64,000 nt of DNA from Hyphomicrobiales bacterium (GCA_900473205.1 UCLB01000027.1:146978-210977), one strand, 5' to 3'; shown: positions 8,033 to 16,647, numbered from the stretch's first letter. Numbers and translations: made by a program. Notes: generated by a model from the letters alone, not told the origin.

Positions 8033-9516
8033 TTAGCCAACCGTTGGCGTGGACAAAAGCCAGAGCCCGAAAACCGTGTAAAACACCATGGCTGCGGCAA
8101 GAAACATCTGCGAGACGGCAGCGTTTTTTGACGTCTGAAATTCCGCTGTGGCAATGCCATGCGCGACAATGATACCAGCGACATGCCCAGCCACGATCAT
8201 CGCCGTTTGTGCGGTCCAGACGAGACGCACACTTTCTAGATTTTGCAGGAAAGACGCGGTGACGTGCATGTCTGCTGTGCCGATCAGGTTCCAGTCCAAC
8301 GCGAAAGGATCGGACATGACGACAACCAGATATTGGCCGTTGATCAAAAGCTGCGTCAGATAATGGGCGCTGTGAAAGGCGATGGAGATCGGCACGATGG
8401 AATAGACTAGCCGTCCGGCGAAGAGTTGCAGGTCTTTCCACTTGGTTCTACCCGCCAGCAGAAACCCTGCCGCGACGCTGGCGTAAAACAAAATCGCCAG
8501 GACAATGGGAGCAATAAAAAGCCCCAGCGTATTGGGCAGCATAACACCGCTACGGCCCGGAAATTCCAGGGATTGACATCGATGAAACCAAGCCATGTGA
8601 AGGTTTCGGCAAAGCCATCAAAGGATGCGGTGCCAAGCGTCAGCAAAATGAAGATTGTGCCGGAGAGCGGAAGCGGTTCGGCGGTGAGGCACCGCGCACC
8701 CGGCCAGCTGAGCGCAATCTTCCTGCCCGTCTCAGTTTCGATAAGACGTAAAGGCGAAAACATGCCGATCATGCGGAAGAAGACGGAGAAGGGCTCGCCA
8801 CGTTTCATCCAGTCCGATTGACCGAAGAGCACGATCGCAATGAAGTTGAACAGCCAGTAGCACAGGACGGCACTTGCAAGCCGAGGAGGGTCTTCGGGCG
8901 CAATCGAGACCAGTTCGAACCATGTGAAAAATGAAAATTGCAGGATGGAAGGGATGTAGCCGATACGCTTTGGCAGATTGAAGATCGGCTTCCGTCCCAA
9001 TTCGGAACCGGTGACTTTGCGCAGTGCCGAAAGCACGCCCGTCCACGGGTTGAGCCATGGCCATAGATTGCCGAAAATGGCATGCGCCAGCGTCAGACCC
9101 ACCCACCATGCGGTCCATATGACGAGTGGCAAAGGATTGCTGAGGGGATCATGGACTGAAAAGAAACCGGCGAGAACACAGATCGCGAGGAGCAGGAACG
9201 CAAGAAAACTGACCGGCGCTTTGGGAATGCCAAGCGAGGGCGCAATCGCAACGGTCTTGTGCGTAATCTCTGAAAACAAGCGATTGGGAACGACAGCAAG
9301 CATCATGAACGACAGAAAAACAGCGAGCCCGCCGCCGATGAGATAATAATTCGTCGGCAGAAGCATGACCAGCCCGCGCTCCGCTCCGTGAGCAAAAGCG
9401 GGTGTGGTGCTCAAGAGAGTCGCGATGTGGATTGTGCAGAGCAGCAAGTGCAGGCTTAGGATGCGCTGGTAGAAGAATGTCGCTCCACAAATCTCTTTTC
9501 GGTCAGTTTGCGACAT
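8033..9516 (-). pseudogene. Polytopic membrane protein with a single-base frameshift
   Basis: Two overlapping frames together encode one conserved membrane protein of about 494 residues. The 5' frame (from ATG 9516) gives a signal-like start ending in PAFAHGAERG, then several hydrophobic helices through TWLGFIDVNP. It then runs into non-membrane sequence and stops at 8407. The other frame continues the protein from LEFPGRSGVMLPNTLGLF to the stop at 8033, with about five more helices. The join is at 8569-8571, where CCCTGG on the coding strand would need one more C to read P-L-E. This is a 1-base deletion or an assembly error. The function is unknown to me; related proteins are sometimes labelled after fenitrothion hydrolase, on weak grounds. 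The gene is divergent from the downstream ABC operon. Confidence 0.75.
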
Positions 9517-9659
9517 TCTCTCGATCTTCTCTGTTATTCTCTAGATTGTGCGGTAATACTGGATAATATTGCTGGCGGTAAAAGTGATATATCATTTGTA
9601 TTTATTACGACTCAGAAATTAATATTATGATTTTAAATCGACTGGTTAAATTATCGACG

Positions 9660-9678
9660 TATAGAATCGGATTCTATA
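9660..9678. promoter_or_regulatory. Perfect 19-bp palindrome, candidate operator
   Basis: TATAGAATC-G-GATTCTATA is a perfect odd palindrome in an AT-rich 0.3-kb gap between the frameshifted membrane gene and the ABC substrate-binding gene, about 160 bp upstream of the latter. Its symmetry suggests a dimeric regulator site. No regulator is adjacent. Confidence 0.4.
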
Positions 9679-9799
9679 ATATTTATCAATTCCTATTGTT
9701 CACGTATTTACGTGGGCGGCATTGCGCGGCATAAATTGCCCTCTGGTTTTTTAGGCAGTGCGAAAGCCAATCGCATATTGCCGCTATGATGGCAGGAGA

Positions 9800-9821
9800 C
9801 AATGAGCAGGAATGCTCATTG
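9800..9821 (+). promoter_or_regulatory. GNRA-loop hairpin at the ABC binding-protein start
   Basis: A 9-bp perfect stem (CAATGAGCA/TGCTCATTG) closes on GGAA and abuts ATG 9822. The only AGGA within normal Shine-Dalgarno distance of 9822 lies in the last stem base and the loop (9808-9811). A six-codon frame (ATG 9802, stop TGA 9820-9822) overlaps ATG 9822 as TGATG. This could couple or gate translation. Confidence 0.35.
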
Positions 9822-11141
9822 ATGGGGATGGAAATGGCCGACGAGTTGATCACACCGAAGACAAATGTCACGCGACGCAAAACGCTTCTGGGCCTTGGCG
9901 CCACGGCGGGTGCGGGTCTGGCGGCCAGCGTTGCGCCGGGCTTCGTGCGTTATGCGCAGGCCCAGACCTCGGAGCCGATTAAGCTCGGCATGCAGCTTCA
10001 TCGAACCGGTATCGGCGCTTCCTATGGCCGTTGGTATGAGCGGGTGGCGAAGGCCGCCGCAAAGATCATCAATGACGAAGGCGGTATCAATGGCCGCCCG
10101 GTTGAGATCATCGTCGAAGACGACGGTACCGATGCCAAGCGTGGTGCGGAAGTGGTGGAGAAATTCGCCGCCCAGCACAAGGTCGATGCAATCTTCGGCA
10201 CGCTGTTTTCGCATGTGGTGATCGGTTCGGCGCCGCGCGCCGGTGAGCTGAAGATGCCCTATATTGTGGTGTCCGAGGGTTTCCATGTCGCATCCGGCAA
10301 GCTGAACCGCTATTGTTTCCAGCCCTGCATTACCGATGTGCGCAGCCAGGTTACCGCCATGGCGCCCTGGATTTCTCAGAACCTCGGCAAGAAGGCGACG
10401 ATGATTTTCCCGGATTATGCATTCGGGCATGATCACCGCGATTACTTCTCCGCCGCGATGAAGGCGCAGGGCGGCGAGATTCTGGAACTCATCGCCATTC
10501 CGCCGACGGAGACATCCTTCACCCGCTACCTGCCGCGCATTCCTTCGGATACGGAGGTGTTGTACCACGTCATGGTCGGGCCTTCGGTTTTGACCTTCGT
10601 GACCGAACTCGGCCAGTTCTACGGATCGCAACGACCGCAAATCTTCGGCTTTATCGATAGTCTCGAAGCCGTCGATCTGGCGACGCCGCAGCTGTCCTAT
10701 CTGGAAGACACCTATTTCTGGGAAGGCATGCCGCGCTACGCTCAGAAGGACCAGAGCGAGTGGGACAAGATTTATCGCGCCGCCGTGGGTATCGATCAGA
10801 ATGGCGCAAGCGCTGCCGACCCCAAGGATATCTCGACCTATTCGCATATGTTCGGTGTTTGGGAAACGCTGTTCGTCATCAAGCAGGCCATGGAAAAGGC
10901 TGGCTATCGAGGGCCGCAGGACAAGGCCGCATTCATCGAGGCGATGGAATCGCTGGAGAAATTCGATGAGGGTCGCGACCACCCGCAGGGCGACAAGATC
11001 TTCAACGGCAAGAACCACCAGTGCTACGGGCACCAATATATCTCGAAAGTCAGTGGCGGTAAGCTGGACGTCGTCCACAAGACGTCCATAGAGGATGGCG
11101 CTTACGAAATCACCGCAGACTATACGAAGATGTCTCTGTGA
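9822..11141 (+). CDS. ABC transporter substrate-binding protein, branched-chain amino-acid/amide type
   Basis: Periplasmic binding protein of the LivJ/UrtA superfamily that captures the solute for the following permease and ATPase genes. It has 439 residues from ATG 9822; ATGs at 9786, 9828 and 9834 are also in frame, so the exact start is uncertain. A twin-arginine-type signal (VTRRKTLLGLG, hydrophobic core, then VRYAQAQ) implies export folded through Tat. The mature part follows the family order: IKLGMQLHRTG, INDEGGINGRPVEIIVEDD, an AIFGTLFSHVV strand, and FPDYAFGHD in the second lobe. The ligand is not evident. The neighbouring hydratase and citrate-synthase genes suggest an organic acid or amide rather than leucine. 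A strong hairpin separates it from livH. Confidence 0.85.
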   Translation: MGMEMADELITPKTNVTRRKTLLGLGATAGAGLAASVAPGFVRYAQAQTSEPIKLGMQLHRTGIGASYGRWYERVAKAAAKIINDEGGINGRPVEIIVEDDGTDAKRGAEVVEKFAAQHKVDAIFGTLFSHVVIGSAPRAGELKMPYIVVSEGFHVASGKLNRYCFQPCITDVRSQVTAMAPWISQNLGKKATMIFPDYAFGHDHRDYFSAAMKAQGGEILELIAIPPTETSFTRYLPRIPSDTEVLYHVMVGPSVLTFVTELGQFYGSQRPQIFGFIDSLEAVDLATPQLSYLEDTYFWEGMPRYAQKDQSEWDKIYRAAVGIDQNGASAADPKDISTYSHMFGVWETLFVIKQAMEKAGYRGPQDKAAFIEAMESLEKFDEGRDHPQGDKIFNGKNHQCYGHQYISKVSGGKLDVVHKTSIEDGAYEITADYTKMSL

Positions 11142-11160
11142 TCTAAGAACGGAGATGTTG

Positions 11161-11185
11161 CAACCTGCCGGGCCTCGGCAGGTTG
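11161..11185 (+). promoter_or_regulatory. Intercistronic hairpin between binding protein and permease
   Basis: A 10-bp perfect stem (CAACCTGCCG/CGGCAGGTTG) with a 5-nt loop lies 20 bp after the binding-protein stop and 27 bp before livH. There is no immediate T run. Such stems usually stabilise the binding-protein mRNA or attenuate the distal genes. Confidence 0.6.
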
Positions 11186-11211
11186 GCTTGCGGTTTTGAA
11201 GGGATAAGTGC

Positions 11212-12093
11212 GTGGCATTCGGCCCGTTCCTGTTACTTGCCACGCTGGAAGGGCTTTTGCAGGCCGCCGTGCTGACACTGACGGCGCTCGGCCTGTCGCT
11301 GGTTTTCGGCGTGATGCGTATCGTCAACGTCGCGCATGGCGAATTCTACATGCTGGGAGCCGTGCTGGCGTGGTGGGTCACGTCAATGGCTGGCATGCAT
11401 CCAGCGCTCGGCTTTTTCCTCGCCATTATCATTAGCCCACTCGTCGTCGGTGCCGTGGCCTTTGCCGGGGAACGTCTGGTGCTGCGGCGTTTGTCCTATG
11501 ATCCGGAATCGACTATCGTTGCCACCATCGGCATGCTCTACATCATTCAGCAGACGGTGCTTTTGACTTATGGGCCAGATGCTCGTCCGGTAACGGCACC
11601 TTTCTATTATCGCCTGCAACTGCCGTGGTTCGGATATTCTGCTTACAATCTCTTCGTCATCGCCGTCGCCATCGTTCTTCTCCTCGCCGTCTGGTATGTC
11701 CTGACCCGCACCCGCATCGGCCTCATCATGCGCGCAACGCAATATGACCGGGAAACGGCGCAGGCCTTCGGCATTCCCATCGACCGGGTCTATGGTTTCG
11801 TGTTCGCCGCAGGCGCGATGCTGGCGGCTATTGCGGCGGTGCTGATCGTGCCGATCCGACAGGCACATTACCTCATGGGTCTCGATCCGCTGCTGCTCTC
11901 CTTCATCGTCGTCATCATCGGCGGGCTTGGCAGCATTCGCGGCACCGTCGTCGCAGCGCTGGTGATCGGTTTGAGCGACGGCATTATTTCCGTGTTCTTT
12001 TCACCGACGCTGGCCAAGATGATCTCGACGCTGCTTGTTGCGCTCGTTCTGGTCTTCAAGCCAGAAGGGTTGTTTGGAGCCAAGGCAAGATGA
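11212..12093 (+). CDS. livH: ABC transporter permease, LivH type
   Basis: Inner-membrane permease of a branched-chain-amino-acid-type ABC importer, 293 residues and almost wholly hydrophobic. It begins at GTG 11212, with AAGGG about 9 nt upstream. LivH features include the N-terminal LQAAVLTLTALGLSLVFGVMRIVNVAHGEFYMLG region (AHGEFY is the family hallmark) and the cytoplasmic loop around RATQYDRETAQAFGI, the EAA-like site that contacts the ATPases. It is followed with a 4-nt overlap by livM. The substrate is unknown, so the symbol refers to family only. Confidence 0.88.
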   Translation: MAFGPFLLLATLEGLLQAAVLTLTALGLSLVFGVMRIVNVAHGEFYMLGAVLAWWVTSMAGMHPALGFFLAIIISPLVVGAVAFAGERLVLRRLSYDPESTIVATIGMLYIIQQTVLLTYGPDARPVTAPFYYRLQLPWFGYSAYNLFVIAVAIVLLLAVWYVLTRTRIGLIMRATQYDRETAQAFGIPIDRVYGFVFAAGAMLAAIAAVLIVPIRQAHYLMGLDPLLLSFIVVIIGGLGSIRGTVVAALVIGLSDGIISVFFSPTLAKMISTLLVALVLVFKPEGLFGAKAR

Positions 12094-13052
12094 GGGGCGC
12101 ATCATCTGCCAAAATACTGGCTCTGCATGGCGCAGTCCTTCTCGTGTTCTTCTGCCTGCAATTTCTGCTGCCGGAATATCACCACCTTGCCATGACGCGG
12201 GTCATGGTGCTGGCGATCTTCGCTATGGGCTACAATCTGCTGTTCGGCTACACCGGGCTGCTGAGCCTTGGGCACGCGCTGTTTTTTGCGAGCGGCCTCT
12301 ATGGTGCGGGGCTGGCGGCCTATCATCTGGAATGGAGCGTTCCGGCGGCTTTCGTGGCCGGGATCGGTGTCGGGTTTGTCGTCTCATTGCTGATCGGGCT
12401 GATTTCTCTGCGCACGACAGGTGTCGCCTTTATGATCGTGACGCTGATGTTTTCGCAGGTCGCCTATCTGGCCAGCCTCTATTTCTCCGAATGGACGCGG
12501 GGCGAGGAAGGGCTGATGCTGCCGCAGGCGGCGCGCAGCTTCGAGCTTCTTGGCGCAAATTTTGATCTCACCAATGCGGCGACACGTTACAACATTGCCT
12601 TTGCGCTGATGGCCTTGGCGTTGACGGTCACGTTCCTCGTCATCCGCAGCCCTGCCGGTCGTGTGATGGTGGCGGTGCGGGAGAACGAGGCGCGCACCAC
12701 CATGCTGGGCTACAACACATATGCGCTAAAGCTCATCGCGTTGACCCTTTCCGGCACCATCTGTGCCATGGCGGGCGCGGCCTATGCGCTGCTGTTCGCC
12801 TATGTCGGCTCGTCTTTCGGCTCCATCCAATATTCGATTGAAGCTTTGTTGTTCACGCTTCTCGGCGGCGCGGGCACGCTGCTTGGCCCCATTCTCGGTA
12901 CGGTATCGATGTTTTACATGATCGATATCGCCAGCGAATACACCTCCGCTTACATGCTGGTCACCGGCATTGCGTTAGTGCTTCTGGTGCTGTTTTTCCC
13001 CAAGGGCATTCTCGGATCGATCCGTGAAAGGTGGCTGCCATGGCTGCCATAA
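12090..13052 (+). CDS. livM: ABC transporter permease, LivM type
   Basis: Second permease of the importer, 320 residues with about 8-9 hydrophobic segments. LivM hallmarks include MGYNLLFGYTGLLSLGHALFF near residues 46-66 and the coupling loop VRENEARTTMLGYNTYALK. The start overlaps the livH stop (ATGA), indicating translational coupling, and the gene overlaps the livG start by 13 nt. It should pair with LivH to form the membrane channel. Confidence 0.88.
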   Translation: MRGASSAKILALHGAVLLVFFCLQFLLPEYHHLAMTRVMVLAIFAMGYNLLFGYTGLLSLGHALFFASGLYGAGLAAYHLEWSVPAAFVAGIGVGFVVSLLIGLISLRTTGVAFMIVTLMFSQVAYLASLYFSEWTRGEEGLMLPQAARSFELLGANFDLTNAATRYNIAFALMALALTVTFLVIRSPAGRVMVAVRENEARTTMLGYNTYALKLIALTLSGTICAMAGAAYALLFAYVGSSFGSIQYSIEALLFTLLGGAGTLLGPILGTVSMFYMIDIASEYTSAYMLVTGIALVLLVLFFPKGILGSIRERWLPWLP

Positions 13053-13783
13053 CGCTGCTGTCCACTAAGGCTCTCAGCCGTAATTTTGGTGGCCTCAAGG
13101 CCGTCGAAGCCGTGGATTTTGAGGTCACCCAAGGGGAAATCCATGCGCTGATTGGCCCTAATGGCGCGGGCAAGACCACCTTCGTTTCGCTTCTGTCCGG
13201 GCGCACCGCGCCGAGTTCGGGAACGGTGACCTTTCTCGGTGAGGACATCACATCAGATGCGGCCTATGAGCGCGTGCGCAAGGGCATCGCCTACACATTC
13301 CAAATCACCAGCATCTATCCGAAGCTGAGTGTTTTCGAGAATGTCGCGCTGGCGGCGCAAAATACCTTGCAGCGAACATCCGCCTGGCTGAGCTGGAAAA
13401 ATCAGGCTCTGGAAAGCGCTGTTGTTTCAGCACTCGAAAAGGTGGGTCTTGCCGACAGGGCCGATGTGAAGGCCGTGGCGCTTGCCTATGGTCACCAAAG
13501 GCTTCTGGAAATTGCCATGGGTCTGGCGCTCGCGCCGAAACTCCTGATCCTCGATGAGCCAACGCAGGGGCTTTCGGATAGTGAAATCGATGGCTTCTGC
13601 GATCTCGTCAAAGCCGTGTCGAAAGACACGACGATCCTTTTGATCGAGCACAATATGCGGGTGGTCATGCGGCTGGCGGATCGCATCACGGTGCTGAATG
13701 GCGGGCAGGTACTGGCCACCGGTGCGCCGGATGATATCCGCGCCAATGAAGATGTGCAGACTGCCTATCTGGGAGGGAGTTGA
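13040..13783 (+). CDS. livG: ABC transporter ATP-binding protein, LivG type
   Basis: Cytoplasmic ATPase of the importer, 247 residues. It shows Walker A GPNGAGKTT, a Q-loop (TFQITSIYPKLSVFENV), Walker B LLILDEPTQGLS and the H-loop LLIEHNMRVV. The signature segment reads LAYGHQRLLEIAM rather than LSGGQ, which is common in LivG. ATG 13040 is chosen (AAAGG 8 nt upstream); GTG at 13031 would add three residues. The last 13 nt of livM overlap it. Confidence 0.88.
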   Translation: MAAITLLSTKALSRNFGGLKAVEAVDFEVTQGEIHALIGPNGAGKTTFVSLLSGRTAPSSGTVTFLGEDITSDAAYERVRKGIAYTFQITSIYPKLSVFENVALAAQNTLQRTSAWLSWKNQALESAVVSALEKVGLADRADVKAVALAYGHQRLLEIAMGLALAPKLLILDEPTQGLSDSEIDGFCDLVKAVSKDTTILLIEHNMRVVMRLADRITVLNGGQVLATGAPDDIRANEDVQTAYLGGS

Positions 13784-13784
13784 G

Positions 13785-14483
13785 ATGCTCTCCATTCGTG
13801 ATCTCGATGTCTATCACGGCAACAGCCGCACGCTGAAAGGCCTCTCGCTCGATGTGAAGCCCGGTGAGGTTCTGTGTCTGCTTGGCCGCAATGGTGCGGG
13901 GAAAACGACGACGCTGCGAGCCATCATGGGCCTCATCCCCGCGCGCAGCGGATCGATCACGTTGAACGGCGTTGAATTGACCAGCTTGCCAGCTCATGAG
14001 GTGCCGAAACAGGGCGTCGGCTATGTTCCGCAGGGCAGGCGGCTTTTTGCTGAGATGACCGTGCGGGAAAATCTCGAAATAGGGCTGATGACGCGCAAGA
14101 CGGATCGCGCGATCCTCGATAGCATCTTTGCGCTGTTTCCCATCCTAAAAACACGGCTGGATCAGGTCTCCGGTACCCTTTCCGGCGGGGAGCAGCAGAT
14201 GCTTGCAACGGCCCGCGCGCTTTGCCTCGCCCCTTCCCTAATTCTTATGGACGAGCCGACCGAGGGACTAATGCCATCCATGATCGCGACGATCCGCGAG
14301 GTCATTCTTGAACTGCGCGCGCGCGGCAAAGCCGTGCTTCTGGTGGAGCAGCGCATAGAGGCAGTTCTGTCTGTCGCAGACCGCGTGTGCTTCGTGGAAA
14401 ACGGCGCGGCAAAAGCGACCATGGATGTGGAGGCGCTACGCGCCGACCCGGGTCTCCTCAAGACCTATGTCGGCGTCGCCTGA
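13785..14483 (+). CDS. livF: ABC transporter ATP-binding protein, LivF type
   Basis: Second ATPase, 232 residues, starting at ATG 13785 one base after the livG stop, with GGGAGGG just upstream. Motifs are Walker A GRNGAGKTT, signature LSGGEQQMLATARAL, Walker B LILMDEPTEGL and H-loop LLVEQRIEAV. The LivF length is typical. The stop ends at 14483, and the convergent hydratase gene's stop begins at 14484, so the two coding regions touch with no terminator between them. Confidence 0.88.
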   Translation: MLSIRDLDVYHGNSRTLKGLSLDVKPGEVLCLLGRNGAGKTTTLRAIMGLIPARSGSITLNGVELTSLPAHEVPKQGVGYVPQGRRLFAEMTVRENLEIGLMTRKTDRAILDSIFALFPILKTRLDQVSGTLSGGEQQMLATARALCLAPSLILMDEPTEGLMPSMIATIREVILELRARGKAVLLVEQRIEAVLSVADRVCFVENGAAKATMDVEALRADPGLLKTYVGVA

Positions 14484-15278
14484 TTACGCGGGCAGCCTGA
14501 CCGAAATCTCTGCAATATCGCCCCAGACGGCCTTTACCGCAGTTTGGCCGGACAGGCGGACAAGGCCGCATAGGCTGCCGGTGGTGACGACCTGCCCACG
14601 CTTCAGGCCACCCAAATGGTCGAGCGGCGCATTGGCGTAGGCAAGCAGCGGCGCAAGCGGATCGCTCTGCGGGTGCTTCGGCTCTGCGGCAAACATCACG
14701 CCATCTTCGCCTTCCAGAACCAGCGCGGGCAGCGTTGCATCCTGATTGGTCATGCGTTCAAGAATGCCTTGATCGATTTGCGGCCCAAGAACGAAGGAGT
14801 GATTGCCCATGCGGTCTGCGACATGCAGCGGGAAGGGTGCCTTGCCCTCTTCCACCAGACGATAGCTGCAAAGCTCAGCGCCAAAATGAATGGAGGCGAC
14901 ATGCGAAAGCACGTCTTGGTCGGAATATTCCTTGCCGGTGGCAGGTGCCGGAATATCGTCTGAAAGAACGAAGCAAATCTCGATCTCGATGGCCACGGCC
15001 CCGGGCTTGGGAACGTCAAAGGCCGCAGCACCGGCGCTGTCGAAAACATCCAGCAACGGGGCAGCGACGGCACGACCGTTGTTCATGCCGATCTTCCAGC
15101 CGCCGATTTCCTTACCGATAGCCGCAGCCGCAATCGCCTGCGCTGCGAGGCCCGCTTCGATGCTGTCAGGCGCGAGGCCGCTGCTTTGCAGTTGGGCAGC
15201 ACTGAGCGATGACTGCCGAGTTTCAGCCTCGGCGAGAATAGCGCCAAGTCTTATATTCGCCTCTGTCATCGTCGTCAT
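14484..15278 (-). CDS. 2-keto-4-pentenoate hydratase / FAH-family protein
   Basis: A 264-residue member of the fumarylacetoacetase-like fold, closest by eye to MhpD/HpcG-type hydratases that add water to 2-hydroxy-dienoates in meta-cleavage pathways. Visible features are IGGWKIGMNNGRAVAAPL, AIEIEICFVL (the metal-binding E-x-E region) and GGLKRGQVVTTGSLCG near the C-terminus, which matches the family's conserved end. The start is ATG 15278, with GGGAGG 7 nt upstream. The gene lies 132 bp downstream of the HTH-citrate synthase gene on the same strand and converges on the liv operon. Whether it hydrates, decarboxylates or hydrolyses is unresolved. Confidence 0.75.
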   Translation of the reverse strand: MTTMTEANIRLGAILAEAETRQSSLSAAQLQSSGLAPDSIEAGLAAQAIAAAAIGKEIGGWKIGMNNGRAVAAPLLDVFDSAGAAAFDVPKPGAVAIEIEICFVLSDDIPAPATGKEYSDQDVLSHVASIHFGAELCSYRLVEEGKAPFPLHVADRMGNHSFVLGPQIDQGILERMTNQDATLPALVLEGEDGVMFAAEPKHPQSDPLAPLLAYANAPLDHLGGLKRGQVVTTGSLCGLVRLSGQTAVKAVWGDIAEISVRLPA

Positions 15279-15410
15279 GCAACAGCCTCCCGTAACGTCA
15301 ATTCTTGTCGATTTCATTGCAGTCATTTTCGATGCTGGCAAGTGAAGCGATTGTTGCCGACGTCGAAATACATGGTCTTCAACATATATTCGACAGGAAA
15401 TGATTATGCT

Positions 15411-16601
15411 TCATGTATTTTCTGGTGGTGGACCAGCGTAGCGGGCGCGAGGGCGGATGAGTTTCTTTTCCTGAAACTGCTCGAAAGCATGGGCAATCCA
15501 TCCAACTGTTCGACCGATGGCGAAGAGGTTGAGCGCCGTGCCCGGTGCAAGGCCCAGCGCGCGGCGGATCGAAACGAGTGCAACATCGACGGTCGGCAGC
15601 TTGCCTGTCGTTTCGGCCACCGTATCGATTAGCGACTGGCGCTTTTCGTCGCGCGGCAATAGCGGCAGAAGCGCTGCGGCTCTGGGGTCGCCATCAGGGT
15701 AAAGCGGATGTTCGAAACCTGGCAGGCCATCGCCCCGGCGCAGCCGTCTTTCTACCACTGTCGCAGCATCCGTTGCCGAATCGACTTCATCGAACAGGAT
15801 TTCGACAAGGCTGGTCATGCCGCCGTGCAAAGGCCCACTCAGGGCTGACAGGCCCGCATCGAGACAGGCACCCAGCGAAGCCCCTGTCGATGCAACGACG
15901 CGGGTGGCGAAGGCGGAGGCGTTCAATTCATGGTCGGCCAGCAGAACGAGCGTGCAGCGAATGATATCTGCCGCGGCCTCATCCAGCTTCCAGACTTTGG
16001 CCAAATGCAGATGTGTTGCAAGGTTGCTGGGCTGGCTGTTGCTGGCTGCCGCCGTCATGCTGCGCAACAGGGCAGCGGCACTCGGCCATAGTTTGCGATT
16101 ATCGCGCTGCCATGCCGTCATCCGGCCCGCATCGACAAAAGACAGCAGAACCTGACACCGTTCCGTCAGGGGTAAATCCTTGGTGAGATCTAGCAGTGCT
16201 GCATTCCACTCCAATTCCGTCTTAGACGCGAAGGGATCGTGGTCGCCGCAATTCCAAAGCAGCCGTGCGATATCCTCAAGCGTTGCATGTTCGGCCAGCC
16301 TCACGGCGTCGCGGCCCCGATAGAACAGACGGCCATTTTCGATCAGCGTGATGCCGGAAGACAGGACTGGTAGGCCCCAATCCAACGTTGTCGCGGCCAC
16401 ATCCTTGGGCTTTCTGCCGACGGATTTGTTCTTCTTCAGTTGGTCGATGTCGTGGCTGCTGTAAAGGCGGCGGCGGGGATCATCCGGCCCTTCTATGGTG
16501 CGAACCAGACCGCGGCTGACATAGGCGTAAAGTGTTGCTCGGCTGATGCCGAGGGCTTGCGATGCGACTTCCGCATCGATGAACTGTTCGTATTTGGTCA
16601 T
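15411..16601 (-). CDS. Citrate synthase-family protein with N-terminal MerR-like DNA-binding domain
   Basis: A 396-residue fusion. Residues about 5-60 form a winged helix of MerR/excisionase type (ASQALGISRATLYAYVSRGLV, then RRRLYSSHDIDQLKK). The rest is a citrate-synthase fold with its recognisable elements: ADHELNASAF, SGPLHGGMTSLVEI (first catalytic His), GFEHPLYPDGDPRA (second His) and PTVDVALVSI (Asp). The enzyme could condense acetyl- or propionyl-CoA with oxaloacetate. The DNA-binding domain suggests it also controls transcription. ATG 16601 is preferred because the upstream ATG 16628 lies inside a cluster of TTGATT repeats likely to be operator. The gene is divergent from a second citrate synthase gene, and the hydratase gene follows. 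The function is inferred. Confidence 0.8.
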   Translation of the reverse strand: MTKYEQFIDAEVASQALGISRATLYAYVSRGLVRTIEGPDDPRRRLYSSHDIDQLKKNKSVGRKPKDVAATTLDWGLPVLSSGITLIENGRLFYRGRDAVRLAEHATLEDIARLLWNCGDHDPFASKTELEWNAALLDLTKDLPLTERCQVLLSFVDAGRMTAWQRDNRKLWPSAAALLRSMTAAASNSQPSNLATHLHLAKVWKLDEAAADIIRCTLVLLADHELNASAFATRVVASTGASLGACLDAGLSALSGPLHGGMTSLVEILFDEVDSATDAATVVERRLRRGDGLPGFEHPLYPDGDPRAAALLPLLPRDEKRQSLIDTVAETTGKLPTVDVALVSIRRALGLAPGTALNLFAIGRTVGWIAHAFEQFQEKKLIRPRARYAGPPPENT

Positions 16602-16611
16602 TTTCCCGACA

Positions 16612-16647
16612 TTGATTAAATGAATCAAGATTGATTATATTGATTCA
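16612..16647. promoter_or_regulatory. Cluster of four TTGATT half-sites between divergent citrate synthase genes
   Basis: TTGATT occurs at 16612-16617, 16631-16636 and 16640-16645, and its complement AATCAA at 16623-16628. Together they make TTGATT-N5-AATCAA and an 8+8 inverted repeat TGAATCAA-N11-TTGATTCA (16621-16647). The cluster fills the short gap between the two start codons, where both promoters must lie. The MerR-like domain of the adjacent protein is an obvious candidate binder. Confidence 0.55.

Noticed and set aside
8569..8571. Programmed -1 ribosomal frameshift in the membrane protein gene
   Set aside because: No X-XXY-YYZ slippery heptamer or downstream stem was seen at the junction; mutation or sequencing error is simpler.
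9816..11327. 503-codon minus-strand ORF opposite the liv-type binding-protein gene
   Set aside because: It is a mirror of a well-recognised protein; its own product is Arg/His-rich with no domain. GC-rich codon use opens long antisense frames.
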